From contig NZ_JBHLUN010000005.1 in NCBI RefSeq assembly GCF_042433915.1, forward strand, positions 434,001 to 498,000: a DNA stretch of 64,000 nucleotides, given 5' to 3'. Positions 8,666-15,952 of this stretch are shown here, one piece after another. A program made the translations under genes and the position numbers. The stretch comes from Roseomonas elaeocarpi. GTDB lineage: Bacteria > Pseudomonadota > Alphaproteobacteria > Acetobacterales > Acetobacteraceae. The notes under the pieces are model-generated. The model saw only the letters and a list, made by a program, of their open reading frames with translations, did not search any database and was not told the origin of the DNA. Position 1 is the stretch's first letter. Each line of letters starts with the position of its first letter.

Positions 8666-9663
8666 GCGAAGGGCGCTGGCCGGGCGATGGGGAAGGGCGC
8701 CTCCGGCCAGTCGCGGTGATTCAGCACGCCGCCCTCGCGCCGCACGCGATCGAGGCGCGTGGGGTCGAGCGTGGCCAGCACCCAGCCGGGCTCGTCCAGC
8801 GCGCCGCGGGCGAGGGTGCCGTCCTCGGGGAAGCCGCGGTCCACCGGGCCGAACACCGCGGCGAAGCCACGGTTCACGTCCAGCGCGGCGGACCAGGGCG
8901 CGGTGCCCACGGTGGGCGTGACGGCCACGAAGCACTGGTTCTCCAGCGCCCGGGCGGCGGCGGAGAAGCGGACGCGGTTGAAGCCGTGCATCGTGTCGGT
9001 GCAGGAGGGCGCCAGGATCAGCCAGGCGCCGGCCTCGACCTGGGCGCGGACATGGGTCGGGAACTCCACGTCGTAGCAGACCGAAAGGCCGATTCGGCCC
9101 CAGGGCGTGTCGAACACCGCCGGCGCCGCGCCGGGCGAGACCATCCAGCGCTCGTTCTCGAAGCGCGTCATCACCCGCTTGTCCTGGAAGGCCATCCGGC
9201 CTGCCGGGTCGATGAGGGGGGCGCGGTTGCGGACCCGCCCGTCCCCGCCGCGCACGGGCAGCGTGCCGGGCTGGAGCCACAGCCCGTGGCGCCGGGCGGC
9301 GTCGCGGAAGATCTGCAGCAGCGGTTCGGCCACCTCGGTCATGGCGGCGAGTTCGCGCGCCTCGTCCACCGGGGTGCCCGTGGGGGTGCCAGTGGGGGTG
9401 CCGGTCGACGCACCAGCCGAGCCATCGGTCGGGGTGTCGTTTCCGGCATCGGGCGTGGCGCCGGGCCCGGGACCCGCCAGCGCGGCGCCGAGTTCCACCG
9501 CCGCGTATTCCGGCAGCACCGCGAGGTCGGCGCGGCCTTCGATCTGCCGCAGCCAGCCGTCGAGCTTGCCGGCGAAGGCATCGAGGGAGTCCGGCCGCTC
9601 CACCGGGTATTGCAGCAGCGCCAGCCGGAGCGGGGAGGATGGCGGAACAGGGCAGGCGGTCAC
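8662..9663 (-). CDS. Carbon-nitrogen hydrolase (nitrilase superfamily)
   Basis: A 333-residue amidohydrolase with the Glu-Lys-Cys triad of the nitrilase superfamily: E52 in LPEYAA, K162 in FQDKRVMTRFENE and C196 in SVCYDVEFP. The close spacing and the segment APSCTDTMHGFNRVR fit the branch that is often paired with or fused to a GNAT acetyltransferase. It starts with GTG at 9663, sharing GTGA with the stop of the upstream GNAT gene, and ends four bases inside lpxB. Unusual: residues about 62-100 are a low-complexity insertion rich in Gly, Thr and Pro, including three GTPT-like units encoded by a 12-bp tandem repeat. The substrate is not known. Confidence 0.87.
   Translation of the reverse strand: MTACPVPPSSPLRLALLQYPVERPDSLDAFAGKLDGWLRQIEGRADLAVLPEYAAVELGAALAGPGPGATPDAGNDTPTDGSAGASTGTPTGTPTGTPVDEARELAAMTEVAEPLLQIFRDAARRHGLWLQPGTLPVRGGDGRVRNRAPLIDPAGRMAFQDKRVMTRFENERWMVSPGAAPAVFDTPWGRIGLSVCYDVEFPTHVRAQVEAGAWLILAPSCTDTMHGFNRVRFSAAARALENQCFVAVTPTVGTAPWSAALDVNRGFAAVFGPVDRGFPEDGTLARGALDEPGWVLATLDPTRLDRVRREGGVLNHRDWPEAPFPIARPAPFA
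9371..9406 (-). repeat. 12-bp tandem repeat, three copies, inside the nitrilase gene
   Basis: Three copies of a GGGGTGCC-N4 unit begin at 9371, 9383 and 9395 (plus-strand reading). On the coding strand they give GTPTGTPTGTPV. The repeat lies in an insertion between the catalytic Glu and Lys segments and keeps the frame, so copy number could vary without inactivating the enzyme. Confidence 0.8.
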
Positions 9664-10271
9664 GGCAGCCGCTTCACCCAGGCGCGCAGCGTGTGCTGGC
9701 TTTCCTTCTCCTGGCCCACTTCGCGCCAGCTCATGCGGGCGACGATGTCCGGTCGCTCCGTGTAGCCGCGGCGGGTCCAGTAGCCGTCGAGGGGCTGGTA
9801 ATCGGCCGGGCGGCGGGGATCATCGGCTTCCCGCTCCACCGACACGAAGGCGCAGTGCCGCAGCCCGTGGCGCAGCGCGTGCGCTTCGCGCGCCCGGAAG
9901 AAGGACAGGCCGACGCCCTGCCCCCGATAGCGCGGCAGCAGCACCGACTCACCGAAGTAGCAGTAGAGCTGCGGGTCCTCGCCGCCCGCCGTAAAGGCGT
10001 CGCGCACGCTGGCGAAGCTGTCTTCCATCGGCTGCGAGGTGGCGGCGCCCACCGGAACCCCGCCATCGAAGAACAGCGTGACGGCGGAGCGTGGCTTGGC
10101 GGCATAGGCGAGGAGCGAGGATTCCTCGTGCGCCAGGCTGCCCTCGTAAAGGTAGGGCCAGGTGCGGAAGACCTCCATCCGCAGCCGTGCCACGGCGTCG
10201 ATCCAGGGAAGCAGGGCTTCGCCCTCGAAGGTCCGGGTGGTGGGAAGCGCGTGCGACATCGCCGACTGCAT
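9660..10271 (-). CDS. GNAT family N-acetyltransferase
   Basis: A 203-residue acyl-CoA dependent acetyltransferase. The acetyl-CoA loop is RYRGQGVG in the segment ESVLLPRYRGQGVGLSFF, preceded by LYCYFG. Downstream are HALRHGLRHCAFVSVERE and a C-terminal YWTRRGYTERPDI, as in the GNAT proteins that pair with nitrilase-family hydrolases. The ATG at 10271 opens the frame; an in-frame ATG at 10259 (MSHALP) is an equally good start and neither has a clear ribosome site. The gene is the first of a three-gene coupled operon GNAT-nitrilase-lpxB with 4-base overlaps. The acetyl acceptor is unknown. Confidence 0.83.
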   Translation of the reverse strand: MQSAMSHALPTTRTFEGEALLPWIDAVARLRMEVFRTWPYLYEGSLAHEESSLLAYAAKPRSAVTLFFDGGVPVGAATSQPMEDSFASVRDAFTAGGEDPQLYCYFGESVLLPRYRGQGVGLSFFRAREAHALRHGLRHCAFVSVEREADDPRRPADYQPLDGYWTRRGYTERPDIVARMSWREVGQEKESQHTLRAWVKRLP

Positions 10272-10398
10272 AAAGCGGATCGCGCCGGGTGGGGAGGGCG
10301 CTGGAGGATGCCGCGCTTCCTCTGGCCGTCGCGGCGGGGCGACCGGTGCGCGGAACGGCGCCGTTGCGCCGGTGGCGGGGATGCGGGTGTCGTGGGTC

Positions 10399-10437
10399 GG
10401 CTGGGCGCCCCGGCTGGGCGCCCTGGCTGGGCGCCTT
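10399..10437. repeat. Short noncoding tandem repeat GGCTGGGCGCC
   Basis: Three copies of GGCTGGGCGCC separated by one or two bases lie in the 199-base gap between the GNAT start and the end of the hydrolase/TPR gene. Each unit contains the palindrome GGCGCC-like core. No gene, promoter or terminator was recognised here. Confidence 0.6.
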
Positions 10438-10470
10438 GGCGCGGCGTCCTTGTTCGGTGCTCTGGGCCGT

Positions 10471-12081
10471 TCAGCGCCCCGGGTCGCGGGGGGCAGGTGC
10501 GGCGGTGGGGATGCCGCGGCCGAGCAGCGTGTCCAGCGAGCTGCCCAGCCGCCCTGCCAGCTTGGTCAGGGTGCCGCTGCTTTCCAGCAGCGCGAGCTCG
10601 CGCGCCGCTTCCTCGTTCGCGGGTTCCAGCCGCAGCACCGCGCGAAAGGAGCGGATCGCCGCCGCGGCGTGGCCCAGGGCGCGCTGGAGCCGCGCCAGCT
10701 GAAGGGCCAGCGACACGTCGCCCGGGGCGGCCTCGTAGGCCTGGCGGGCGCTCACCAGGGCCTCGTCGAGGCGCCCGGCATTGGCGAGGAGGTGGCTGAG
10801 CGCGGCATGGAGGCCGGGCAGCCGGCGGTCGAGCCGCAGCGCGTCGCGCAACTGCGCCTCGGCCGCGTCCAACTCCCCCTGGGCGGACAGGAGGTATCCG
10901 GCCTGCATGGCCAGTGGGGCATAGCCGGGCACCCGTTCCCGCCCTTCCAGCGCCACCGCCAGGGATTCCGCCGGCTCGTTCACCAGCGCGGTGGACAGCG
11001 CGTGCCAGAGCGTGCCGTCCGCAGGTGCCAGCAACAGGGCCGCGCGGAAGAAGGGCGCGGCCTCGGCGGGGAAGCCGTGGGCGATCAGCGCGTGCCCGAC
11101 CTTGCGCAGCGCCTCGAGGTCGCCCGACAGGACGCCGCCGTACAGGGGCCAGGCGCGCGACGCGATGCCGGTGCCGCCGCGGCCGAGGAGCTCCACGATC
11201 ATGTCGGGCGCCAGTTCCCGCTCGTCGGCGTGGCGCAGCGTTTCGGGGCAGCCCAGGGCGATGGCCGCGGGCCAGAGGCGCTGGGCGTGGCGCTCGCGGC
11301 CGCGCACCATCGCCTCGCGCGCCACGACGCGGTGCCAGACGGGCGTGCGGCGGCTGCGTCGCAGTACCCGGCGCAGCCCGGCCGGATCGTCGGCCAGGAC
11401 GTTCTCCAGGGTTTCTTCCAGTGCCCAGGAACTGCGGATCAGGTGGATCGCCCAGTGTTCCACGAAGGGGGTGTGGACCCAGCGGAGGTGACGGTCGCCC
11501 GGATCCGGCGAGCCGGCCGCCACGATGGCCCGGGCCTGGGCGCTGTCCTGCGGGAAGTACGGGTCGGCGATCATGAAGGGGACGCGCGGCAGTTCCTCGT
11601 GGCTGATGCGCAGGCCGCGATGGATCTTCGGGCGGAACAGCCCGGAATAGCGCAGGTCCTCGGGCATCACCGCCGGGTCGATCGAGAACTGCGGCGCCAC
11701 GGCCAGCGCGTAATCCACCCCGAGGCGGCGGGCGTGGCGCAGCGCCGCGTGGCCGCCCATGCTGTAGCCGTAGGCCACGGTGGTGGCCTCCACCAGCGGG
11801 CGGATGAACGGGGCCGCCGCCTCGATCGAGGCGGCCGGGTACCAGTGCGTGTCGTAGCCCACCACGCCGATCAGGTCGTAGCCGAGGCGCCGCGCGGCGC
11901 TGCTGCCCCAGCACGTCGTGCCGTCGGGGCGGAAGGTCAGGTCGGCGAAGGTCAGCAGCGAGCCGCGGCCACTGCCGGGCTGGTGCACAACGCGGATCAC
12001 CCCGTCGTCGAACAGGATGCTCGGCGGGAAGGGCTCGTGGAGGGTCTCACCCCAGGGGCACGGGTCGTCGGGGCGGGTCAT
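10471..12081 (-). CDS. Alpha/beta-hydrolase-like N-terminus with C-terminal TPR repeats
   Basis: A 536-residue protein with two parts. Residues about 20-230 look like an alpha/beta hydrolase: GYDLIGVVGYDTHWYP, then a nucleophile elbow GYSMGG at 105-110 followed by HAALRHARRLGVDYALAVAPQ, and a late His in HTPFVEHW. Residues about 330-510 are tetratricopeptide repeats (for example AMQAGYLLSAQGELDAAEAQL and ALSHLLANAGRLDEALVSAR). Such fusions occur in Acetobacteraceae near polysaccharide genes, but here there is no glycosyltransferase neighbour. No signal peptide or membrane segment is visible. A possible role is as a hydrolase held in a complex by its TPR part; the substrate is unknown. Confidence 0.7.
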   Translation of the reverse strand: MTRPDDPCPWGETLHEPFPPSILFDDGVIRVVHQPGSGRGSLLTFADLTFRPDGTTCWGSSAARRLGYDLIGVVGYDTHWYPAASIEAAAPFIRPLVEATTVAYGYSMGGHAALRHARRLGVDYALAVAPQFSIDPAVMPEDLRYSGLFRPKIHRGLRISHEELPRVPFMIADPYFPQDSAQARAIVAAGSPDPGDRHLRWVHTPFVEHWAIHLIRSSWALEETLENVLADDPAGLRRVLRRSRRTPVWHRVVAREAMVRGRERHAQRLWPAAIALGCPETLRHADERELAPDMIVELLGRGGTGIASRAWPLYGGVLSGDLEALRKVGHALIAHGFPAEAAPFFRAALLLAPADGTLWHALSTALVNEPAESLAVALEGRERVPGYAPLAMQAGYLLSAQGELDAAEAQLRDALRLDRRLPGLHAALSHLLANAGRLDEALVSARQAYEAAPGDVSLALQLARLQRALGHAAAAIRSFRAVLRLEPANEEAARELALLESSGTLTKLAGRLGSSLDTLLGRGIPTAAPAPRDPGR

Positions 12082-12284
12082 GGATGGGATTGCCGTTCCG
12101 CAGGCCCCGCGGTGCCGGGGCGGCCTGTCCCGCGTCGGGACGGGCCTCGCTGTGTTCTCATGCGCGCGGCATTACTGGACGGCGTTGCGCGTGGCGGCAA
12201 GGGCGGCGGGCATCACGCCGGCGCGTGGTCCCCAGGCCCGGGCTGGCACTGGCCATTCAGGGCGCCTGGGCCGGTCCGACGCGG

Positions 12285-12785
12285 TCAGGAGTCGCGGCGC
12301 GGCGCGGGGGCGGCCGGCCGGTCGTGTGCATGGTCGTGCGGCTGCCCATAAAGCTTCGCCGGGTCCTCCAGGACCGGTGCGATCGCCGTCACCGCGCCGT
12401 CGCGCAGCGCCCAGGAAAAGCAGGACCGGCGGCCGGTGTGGCAGGCGACGCCGGGCTGGTCCACCAGCGCCAGCACCGCGTCGCCGTCGCAGTCGAGCCG
12501 AAGCTCCCGCAGGTGCTGCACCTGGCCCGAAGTCTCGCCCTTGCGCCACAGGGCGTTGCGCGAGCGCGAGAAGTAGGTGACGCGGCCGGTGCGCAGCGTC
12601 TCGTCCACGGCCTCGCGGTTCATCCAGGCCAGCATCAGCACCTCGCCGGTGTCGTGCTGCTGCGCCACCGCCGCCACCAGCCCGCGCGCGTCGAAGCGCA
12701 GGGCGTCGAGGAAGCGGGCGCGCTCCGCCTCGGAAGGCGGGGTGCTGGCGTTTCGGTCGGTCAGGGCTGTGGGCGCGCCGGTCAT
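12285..12785 (-). CDS. hisI: Phosphoribosyl-AMP cyclohydrolase HisI
   Basis: A 166-residue zinc and magnesium enzyme for the third step of histidine synthesis, opening the adenine ring of phosphoribosyl-AMP. Family motifs are VLMLAWMNREAVDETLRTG, YFSRSRNALWRKGETSGQVQ, LDCDGDAVL and GVACHTGRRSCF; the Cys residues in the last two bind zinc and the Asp residues bind magnesium. An odd feature is the His-containing tail GQPHDHAHDRPA, which could hold extra metal. The gene is away from any other his gene and is divergent from zur with only 44 bases between the start codons, sharing a palindrome. It may be the only hisI of the genome or a zinc-limited copy; the window cannot decide. Confidence 0.93.
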   Translation of the reverse strand: MTGAPTALTDRNASTPPSEAERARFLDALRFDARGLVAAVAQQHDTGEVLMLAWMNREAVDETLRTGRVTYFSRSRNALWRKGETSGQVQHLRELRLDCDGDAVLALVDQPGVACHTGRRSCFSWALRDGAVTAIAPVLEDPAKLYGQPHDHAHDRPAAPAPRRDS

Positions 12786-12787
12786 GC

Positions 12788-12800
12788 GTTACCATATAAC
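12788..12800. promoter_or_regulatory. Candidate Zur operator between hisI and zur
   Basis: GTTACCATATAAC is an interrupted inverted repeat (GTTA-N5-TAAC) in the 44-base hisI-zur gap, two bases upstream of the hisI start codon and 29 before the zur start. Its AT content stands out from the GC-rich surroundings. Known alphaproteobacterial Zur boxes are AT-rich palindromes with GTTAT/ATAAC arms, so an autoregulatory Zur site that also covers hisI is reasonable. This is inference from position and arms. Confidence 0.5.
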
Positions 12801-12829
12801 CGCGCGAGGCTTTGGACGGGAGGGCTTGC

Positions 12830-13324
12830 ATGGCGGAGGCGAGTGAGGCGGTGCTGGAGCGCGCCGAGGCGACCTGCGCGGCGCGCGGGGCGCAGCTGAC
12901 GCCGCTGCGGCGGCAGGTCCTGTCGCTGGTGCTGGAAGCGGATCAGCCGGTGGGCGCCTACGCACTGCTGGACCGCCTGAAGGCCGAACGGCCCGGCGCC
13001 GCGCCGCCCACGGTGTACCGGGCGCTGGACTTCCTGCTGGAGCACGGGCTGATCCACAAGGTCGAGCGGCTGAACGCCTTTGTCGGCTGCGCCGGCGCGC
13101 CGCACGGTCACGCGCATTCCCACGCCCACCAGCACGCGCACGGCGCGGCGCACGACCACCCGCACCAGTTCCTGATCTGCGGCCGCTGCGGCGCCACGCA
13201 GGAAGTCACCGACGAGGCCGTGACGCGCGCCATCGCGGCCGCGGCTGCCGCGGTGGGGTTCCGGCCGCAGCGTGCCACGGTGGAGGTCGAGGGAACCTGC
13301 GCCCGCTGCCTCCTGGCGGCGTGA
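12830..13324 (+). CDS. zur: Fur family zinc-uptake regulator Zur
   Basis: A 164-residue winged-helix metalloregulator that represses zinc uptake genes when zinc is bound. The DNA-binding part has LTPLRRQVLSLVLEADQPVGAY and PPTVYRALDFLLEHGLIHKVE. Metal ligands include a run of His residues at about 92-112, the pair CGRC at 117-120 and a C-terminal CARC; two CXXC pairs make the structural zinc site. The His-rich linker is typical of Zur rather than Fur. The ATG at 12830 is preceded by GGGAGGG at a good distance; an in-frame TTG at 12812 is unlikely. No znuABC genes are in the window. The gene is divergent from hisI. Confidence 0.92.
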   Translation: MAEASEAVLERAEATCAARGAQLTPLRRQVLSLVLEADQPVGAYALLDRLKAERPGAAPPTVYRALDFLLEHGLIHKVERLNAFVGCAGAPHGHAHSHAHQHAHGAAHDHPHQFLICGRCGATQEVTDEAVTRAIAAAAAAVGFRPQRATVEVEGTCARCLLAA

Positions 13325-13347
13325 GAGAGGCGGGGGCTCCGCGAGCT

Positions 13348-14283
13348 TCAGGATCGTCGGGGCTGGACGGGTTGGCGCTGCACGAACAGGCGCCGCGTCG
13401 CGTAGGAAATCCACAAGTGGCGTGAACCGAGATAGTCCTGCCCCAGGATGACCTTGAAGGGCAGGTCTTCGGGAAGCGTGGCGATGCCGAGGGTTACGCC
13501 CTCCAACCGGTCCTGCCCGACCTCGAGCGTCACGTTTCGCCAGGCACGCAACTCCATCTCCTCGGTGCCGATGCCCAGCGCCCGACCCGCCGGAGGTCCC
13601 GACAGCACGGCCTCGGGCGCGCCGAGTTCCCGCGCCGTGTCCGGCGAGACCAGGCTGCCGGCCGCACCGGTGTCGAGCAGCGCCGGCAGGGTCCGGTTGT
13701 TGATCCGCACGTCGAGGCGCAGCCAGCCGTTGCTCAGCACCTGCAAGGGCAGGGTGTCGTAGGAACCGCTCCAGGGTGGATCGCCGGCCACGCAGCGGCG
13801 CTGGTCATGGAGCACCACCTGACGGCCTGGGATATCGAGATCCACCTCGTTGATCCGCAGGAAATCGGCCCCCAGCAGCCCGGCCAGCCGACGCTGGCCT
13901 TCGCCGGTGGTGTGGCCCGCCACCGGGAGGGTCAGCTGGCGGACCTCCTGGCTGCCGACGCGCAAGCGCGCCAGCAGGACGTTCTGGCCGCGCGTTTCGC
14001 CGCCGATGCCGATGCTGCGCGTGCTCCGGAGCTGGTCGGTCTGCAGGCCCAGTGCCTTCGCGCCCTCCGGCAGAAGCGTCGTGGTCGTGGCGCCGGTGTC
14101 GAGCAGGAAGGGCGCGCGATGGTCGTTGAGCGACACCGGAACCACCGGCAGCGAGGCGGATTCGTGAACGGGCAGGGTGTTGCCGGTTCCGTAGTCGCAG
14201 GGTGCCGCGCAGCCAACCAGCAGCGCCGGCACTGCCAGGATCGCGAGGTGCCGCAATGCGGTGACGGGGCGGTTGCTGGGCAA
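13348..14283 (-). CDS. Lipoprotein with two retropepsin-like aspartyl protease motifs
   Basis: A 311-residue secreted protein. The N-terminus is a lipoprotein signal with lipobox LVGC, lipidated Cys at 25. Two DTGA active-site motifs are seen, D62 in FLLDTGATTTTLLP and D204 in ALLDTGAAGSLVS, each followed by an LGADFL or LGQDYL segment, so the chain holds two retropepsin-like halves as in eukaryotic pepsins but built from retroviral-type units. No ATG or GTG begins the frame; TTG at 14281-14283 gives the full signal peptide and is the most likely start, without a strong ribosome site. It lies in the periplasmic or outer-membrane face. The substrate is unknown. It converges on zur with 23 bases between. 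Confidence 0.75.
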   Translation of the reverse strand: MPSNRPVTALRHLAILAVPALLVGCAAPCDYGTGNTLPVHESASLPVVPVSLNDHRAPFLLDTGATTTTLLPEGAKALGLQTDQLRSTRSIGIGGETRGQNVLLARLRVGSQEVRQLTLPVAGHTTGEGQRRLAGLLGADFLRINEVDLDIPGRQVVLHDQRRCVAGDPPWSGSYDTLPLQVLSNGWLRLDVRINNRTLPALLDTGAAGSLVSPDTARELGAPEAVLSGPPAGRALGIGTEEMELRAWRNVTLEVGQDRLEGVTLGIATLPEDLPFKVILGQDYLGSRHLWISYATRRLFVQRQPVQPRRS

Positions 14284-14396
14284 GGCGATGTTCCCGCGGC
14301 AGGGAGGGGGAGTCGGGGCGCCAGGATGCCGCTGAGGCGACCTACCTCCTATCCCGGCGCGGCATTTTCCGCGCCATCCGGCTCCAGGGGCGGCGC

Positions 14397-15788
14397 TCAG
14401 CCCGGCGCTTGGCCCTTTTCCGCCGCTGCCAGCCGCTCGACGTCCCGGACGTAGCCGTCGGCGTCGAACTTACGCAGCGTCGCGGCACCCAGCGACCGGA
14501 CAGTGCCGTAAACCGGCCGCGTGCCCCAGGGGCGGTCATGCAGGCCGAAGAGCCACGCGACGTTGGTGAAGGAGTTGGCGTCGCGGCCATCCAGGAAGTA
14601 GCGGTTGTTCAGCCGCAGCGCCGTGTCCCAGGCCTCTTCCGGGGAGCGCGACCACTCCACGATCTTCTTGCCCCAGTACATGCGCATGTGGTTGTGCATG
14701 TAGCCGGTGTCGCGCATCTCCCCCATGGCGGCGTTCCAGTACCGGTCGTGGGTTTCGCCCATCTCCAGCTGCTCCGGCGTGTAGAGGTAGGGGCGCTCAT
14801 CCGTTCGGTGCGCGTCCAGCGTCTTGCGCGCCCAGTCCGGCACGGCTGCCTCGTAGCGGTCGTAGTCCGGCTGGTAGAAGATGTGGTTGGCCGCGAGCTC
14901 GCGCCGCACGATCAGCTCTTCCAGGAAGGCGTCGCGGTCCTCCTCGTCGCCTTGGGGCGAGGCGCGGACCGCGAGGGCGATCGTCACCGGCGAGATCTGG
15001 CCGAAATGCAGGTAGGGGCTGAAGTGGGATGCGGCACCGGCCTCCGGCCGGCCGCGCGCCTTGCCGTAGCCCCGGAAGCGATGCGCCAGGTAGTCGCGCA
15101 GCCGCGCTTCCGCCGCCGCCATCCCGCCGCGGAAGCGCCGCACCGGGCCGATGCTCTGATCGGCCTTGAGGGAGCGCACCAGCTTCGGCACGTCCTCCAG
15201 CCCGAGGTCGCTGTCGGGGTGCGGTTCGCGCGTCTGGTGCTTCACCTCGGCGGCGGGCAGGGGCACCAGGTACTCGTCCCACAGCCGGTGCAGCTTCGGT
15301 CGCAGGGTCCGCGCGGCGAATTCGTGCTTGGGCGAGGCGGTTTCCAACGGCACCACCAGGTCGCCCTCCACCCGCAACACGTGGCAGGGCGCTTTGTCGG
15401 CGAAGTCGGCCTGGAAGTGGCGGACCGGGCGCAGGTCGTTGCGGTCGCAGACCACCAGCGCGGCCTCGGCCGCGTAGCGCAGCGCGGTTTCCACCGGTGG
15501 GGCGCGCCGGGCCACGAAGCCGATCCCGCGCTCCCGCAGCGCCGGGCCGATCTCGGCCATGCCTTCCAGCAGGAAGTTCCAGTGGCGGGCATTCACCTCC
15601 GGAAAGCCCTCGGCGATGCCGTAGCAGACCAGCACCGGGAGGTTGAGCCGGTTGGCCTCAGCCACCGCATGCTCCAGCGCCGGGTTGTCGTGCGCCCGCT
15701 GCGACAGGCCCATCCAGTAGAGGACGTGCCGGCCAGCGGCGTTTTCCGGCTTGCGGTTGAGGGGCTGGATGCGGGTCGGCTGGATCAT
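14397..15788 (-). CDS. phr: Class II CPD photolyase (deoxyribodipyrimidine photo-lyase)
   Basis: A 463-residue FAD enzyme that uses blue light to split cyclobutane pyrimidine dimers. Class II hallmarks are visible: YWMGLSQRAHDNPAL near residue 25, VRRELAANHIFY, YWNAAMGEMRDTGYMHNHMRMYWGKK (in parts: the MHNHMRMYW segment is diagnostic), then LNNRYFLDGRDANSF and a C-terminal HDRPWGTRPVYG. Length fits class II enzymes (about 450-470). The ATG at 15788 gives a 20-residue lead before the antenna domain. Class II enzymes are less common in alphaproteobacteria than class I. It stands alone; the retropepsin-like lipoprotein follows 113 bases later on the same strand. Confidence 0.93.
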   Translation of the reverse strand: MIQPTRIQPLNRKPENAAGRHVLYWMGLSQRAHDNPALEHAVAEANRLNLPVLVCYGIAEGFPEVNARHWNFLLEGMAEIGPALRERGIGFVARRAPPVETALRYAAEAALVVCDRNDLRPVRHFQADFADKAPCHVLRVEGDLVVPLETASPKHEFAARTLRPKLHRLWDEYLVPLPAAEVKHQTREPHPDSDLGLEDVPKLVRSLKADQSIGPVRRFRGGMAAAEARLRDYLAHRFRGYGKARGRPEAGAASHFSPYLHFGQISPVTIALAVRASPQGDEEDRDAFLEELIVRRELAANHIFYQPDYDRYEAAVPDWARKTLDAHRTDERPYLYTPEQLEMGETHDRYWNAAMGEMRDTGYMHNHMRMYWGKKIVEWSRSPEEAWDTALRLNNRYFLDGRDANSFTNVAWLFGLHDRPWGTRPVYGTVRSLGAATLRKFDADGYVRDVERLAAAEKGQAPG

Positions 15789-15914
15789 CGCCCCCGGATG
15801 TGAGGCGGTGTGCCGGTTTGCCCAGGGTGGTGCCGCAGCGGGCTGCGCTGCCGCCGGCCGGTCACGCGGACGCTACCAGGGCGCCGCGAAGCCCGGCTGC
15901 CGTTTCTCGCGACG

Positions 15915-15947
15915 GCGCCGCGCGCCGGAACACCGGGCGCGCGGCGC
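15915..15947 (-). terminator. Strong GC hairpin after metC
   Basis: GCGCCGCGCGC (15915-15925) and GCGCGCGGCGC (15937-15947) make an 11-bp perfect stem that can extend inward through CGG/CCG. It begins five bases after the metC stop codon and is the likely end of the alaX-sseA-metC transcript. There is no T-run, as is common for terminators in very GC-rich genomes. Confidence 0.5.
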
Positions 15948-15952
15948 GGGGT

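Noticed and set aside
10399..10437. Three short repeats considered as CRISPR-like
   Set aside because: Units are 11 bases with one- or two-base gaps; no spacers and no cas genes.
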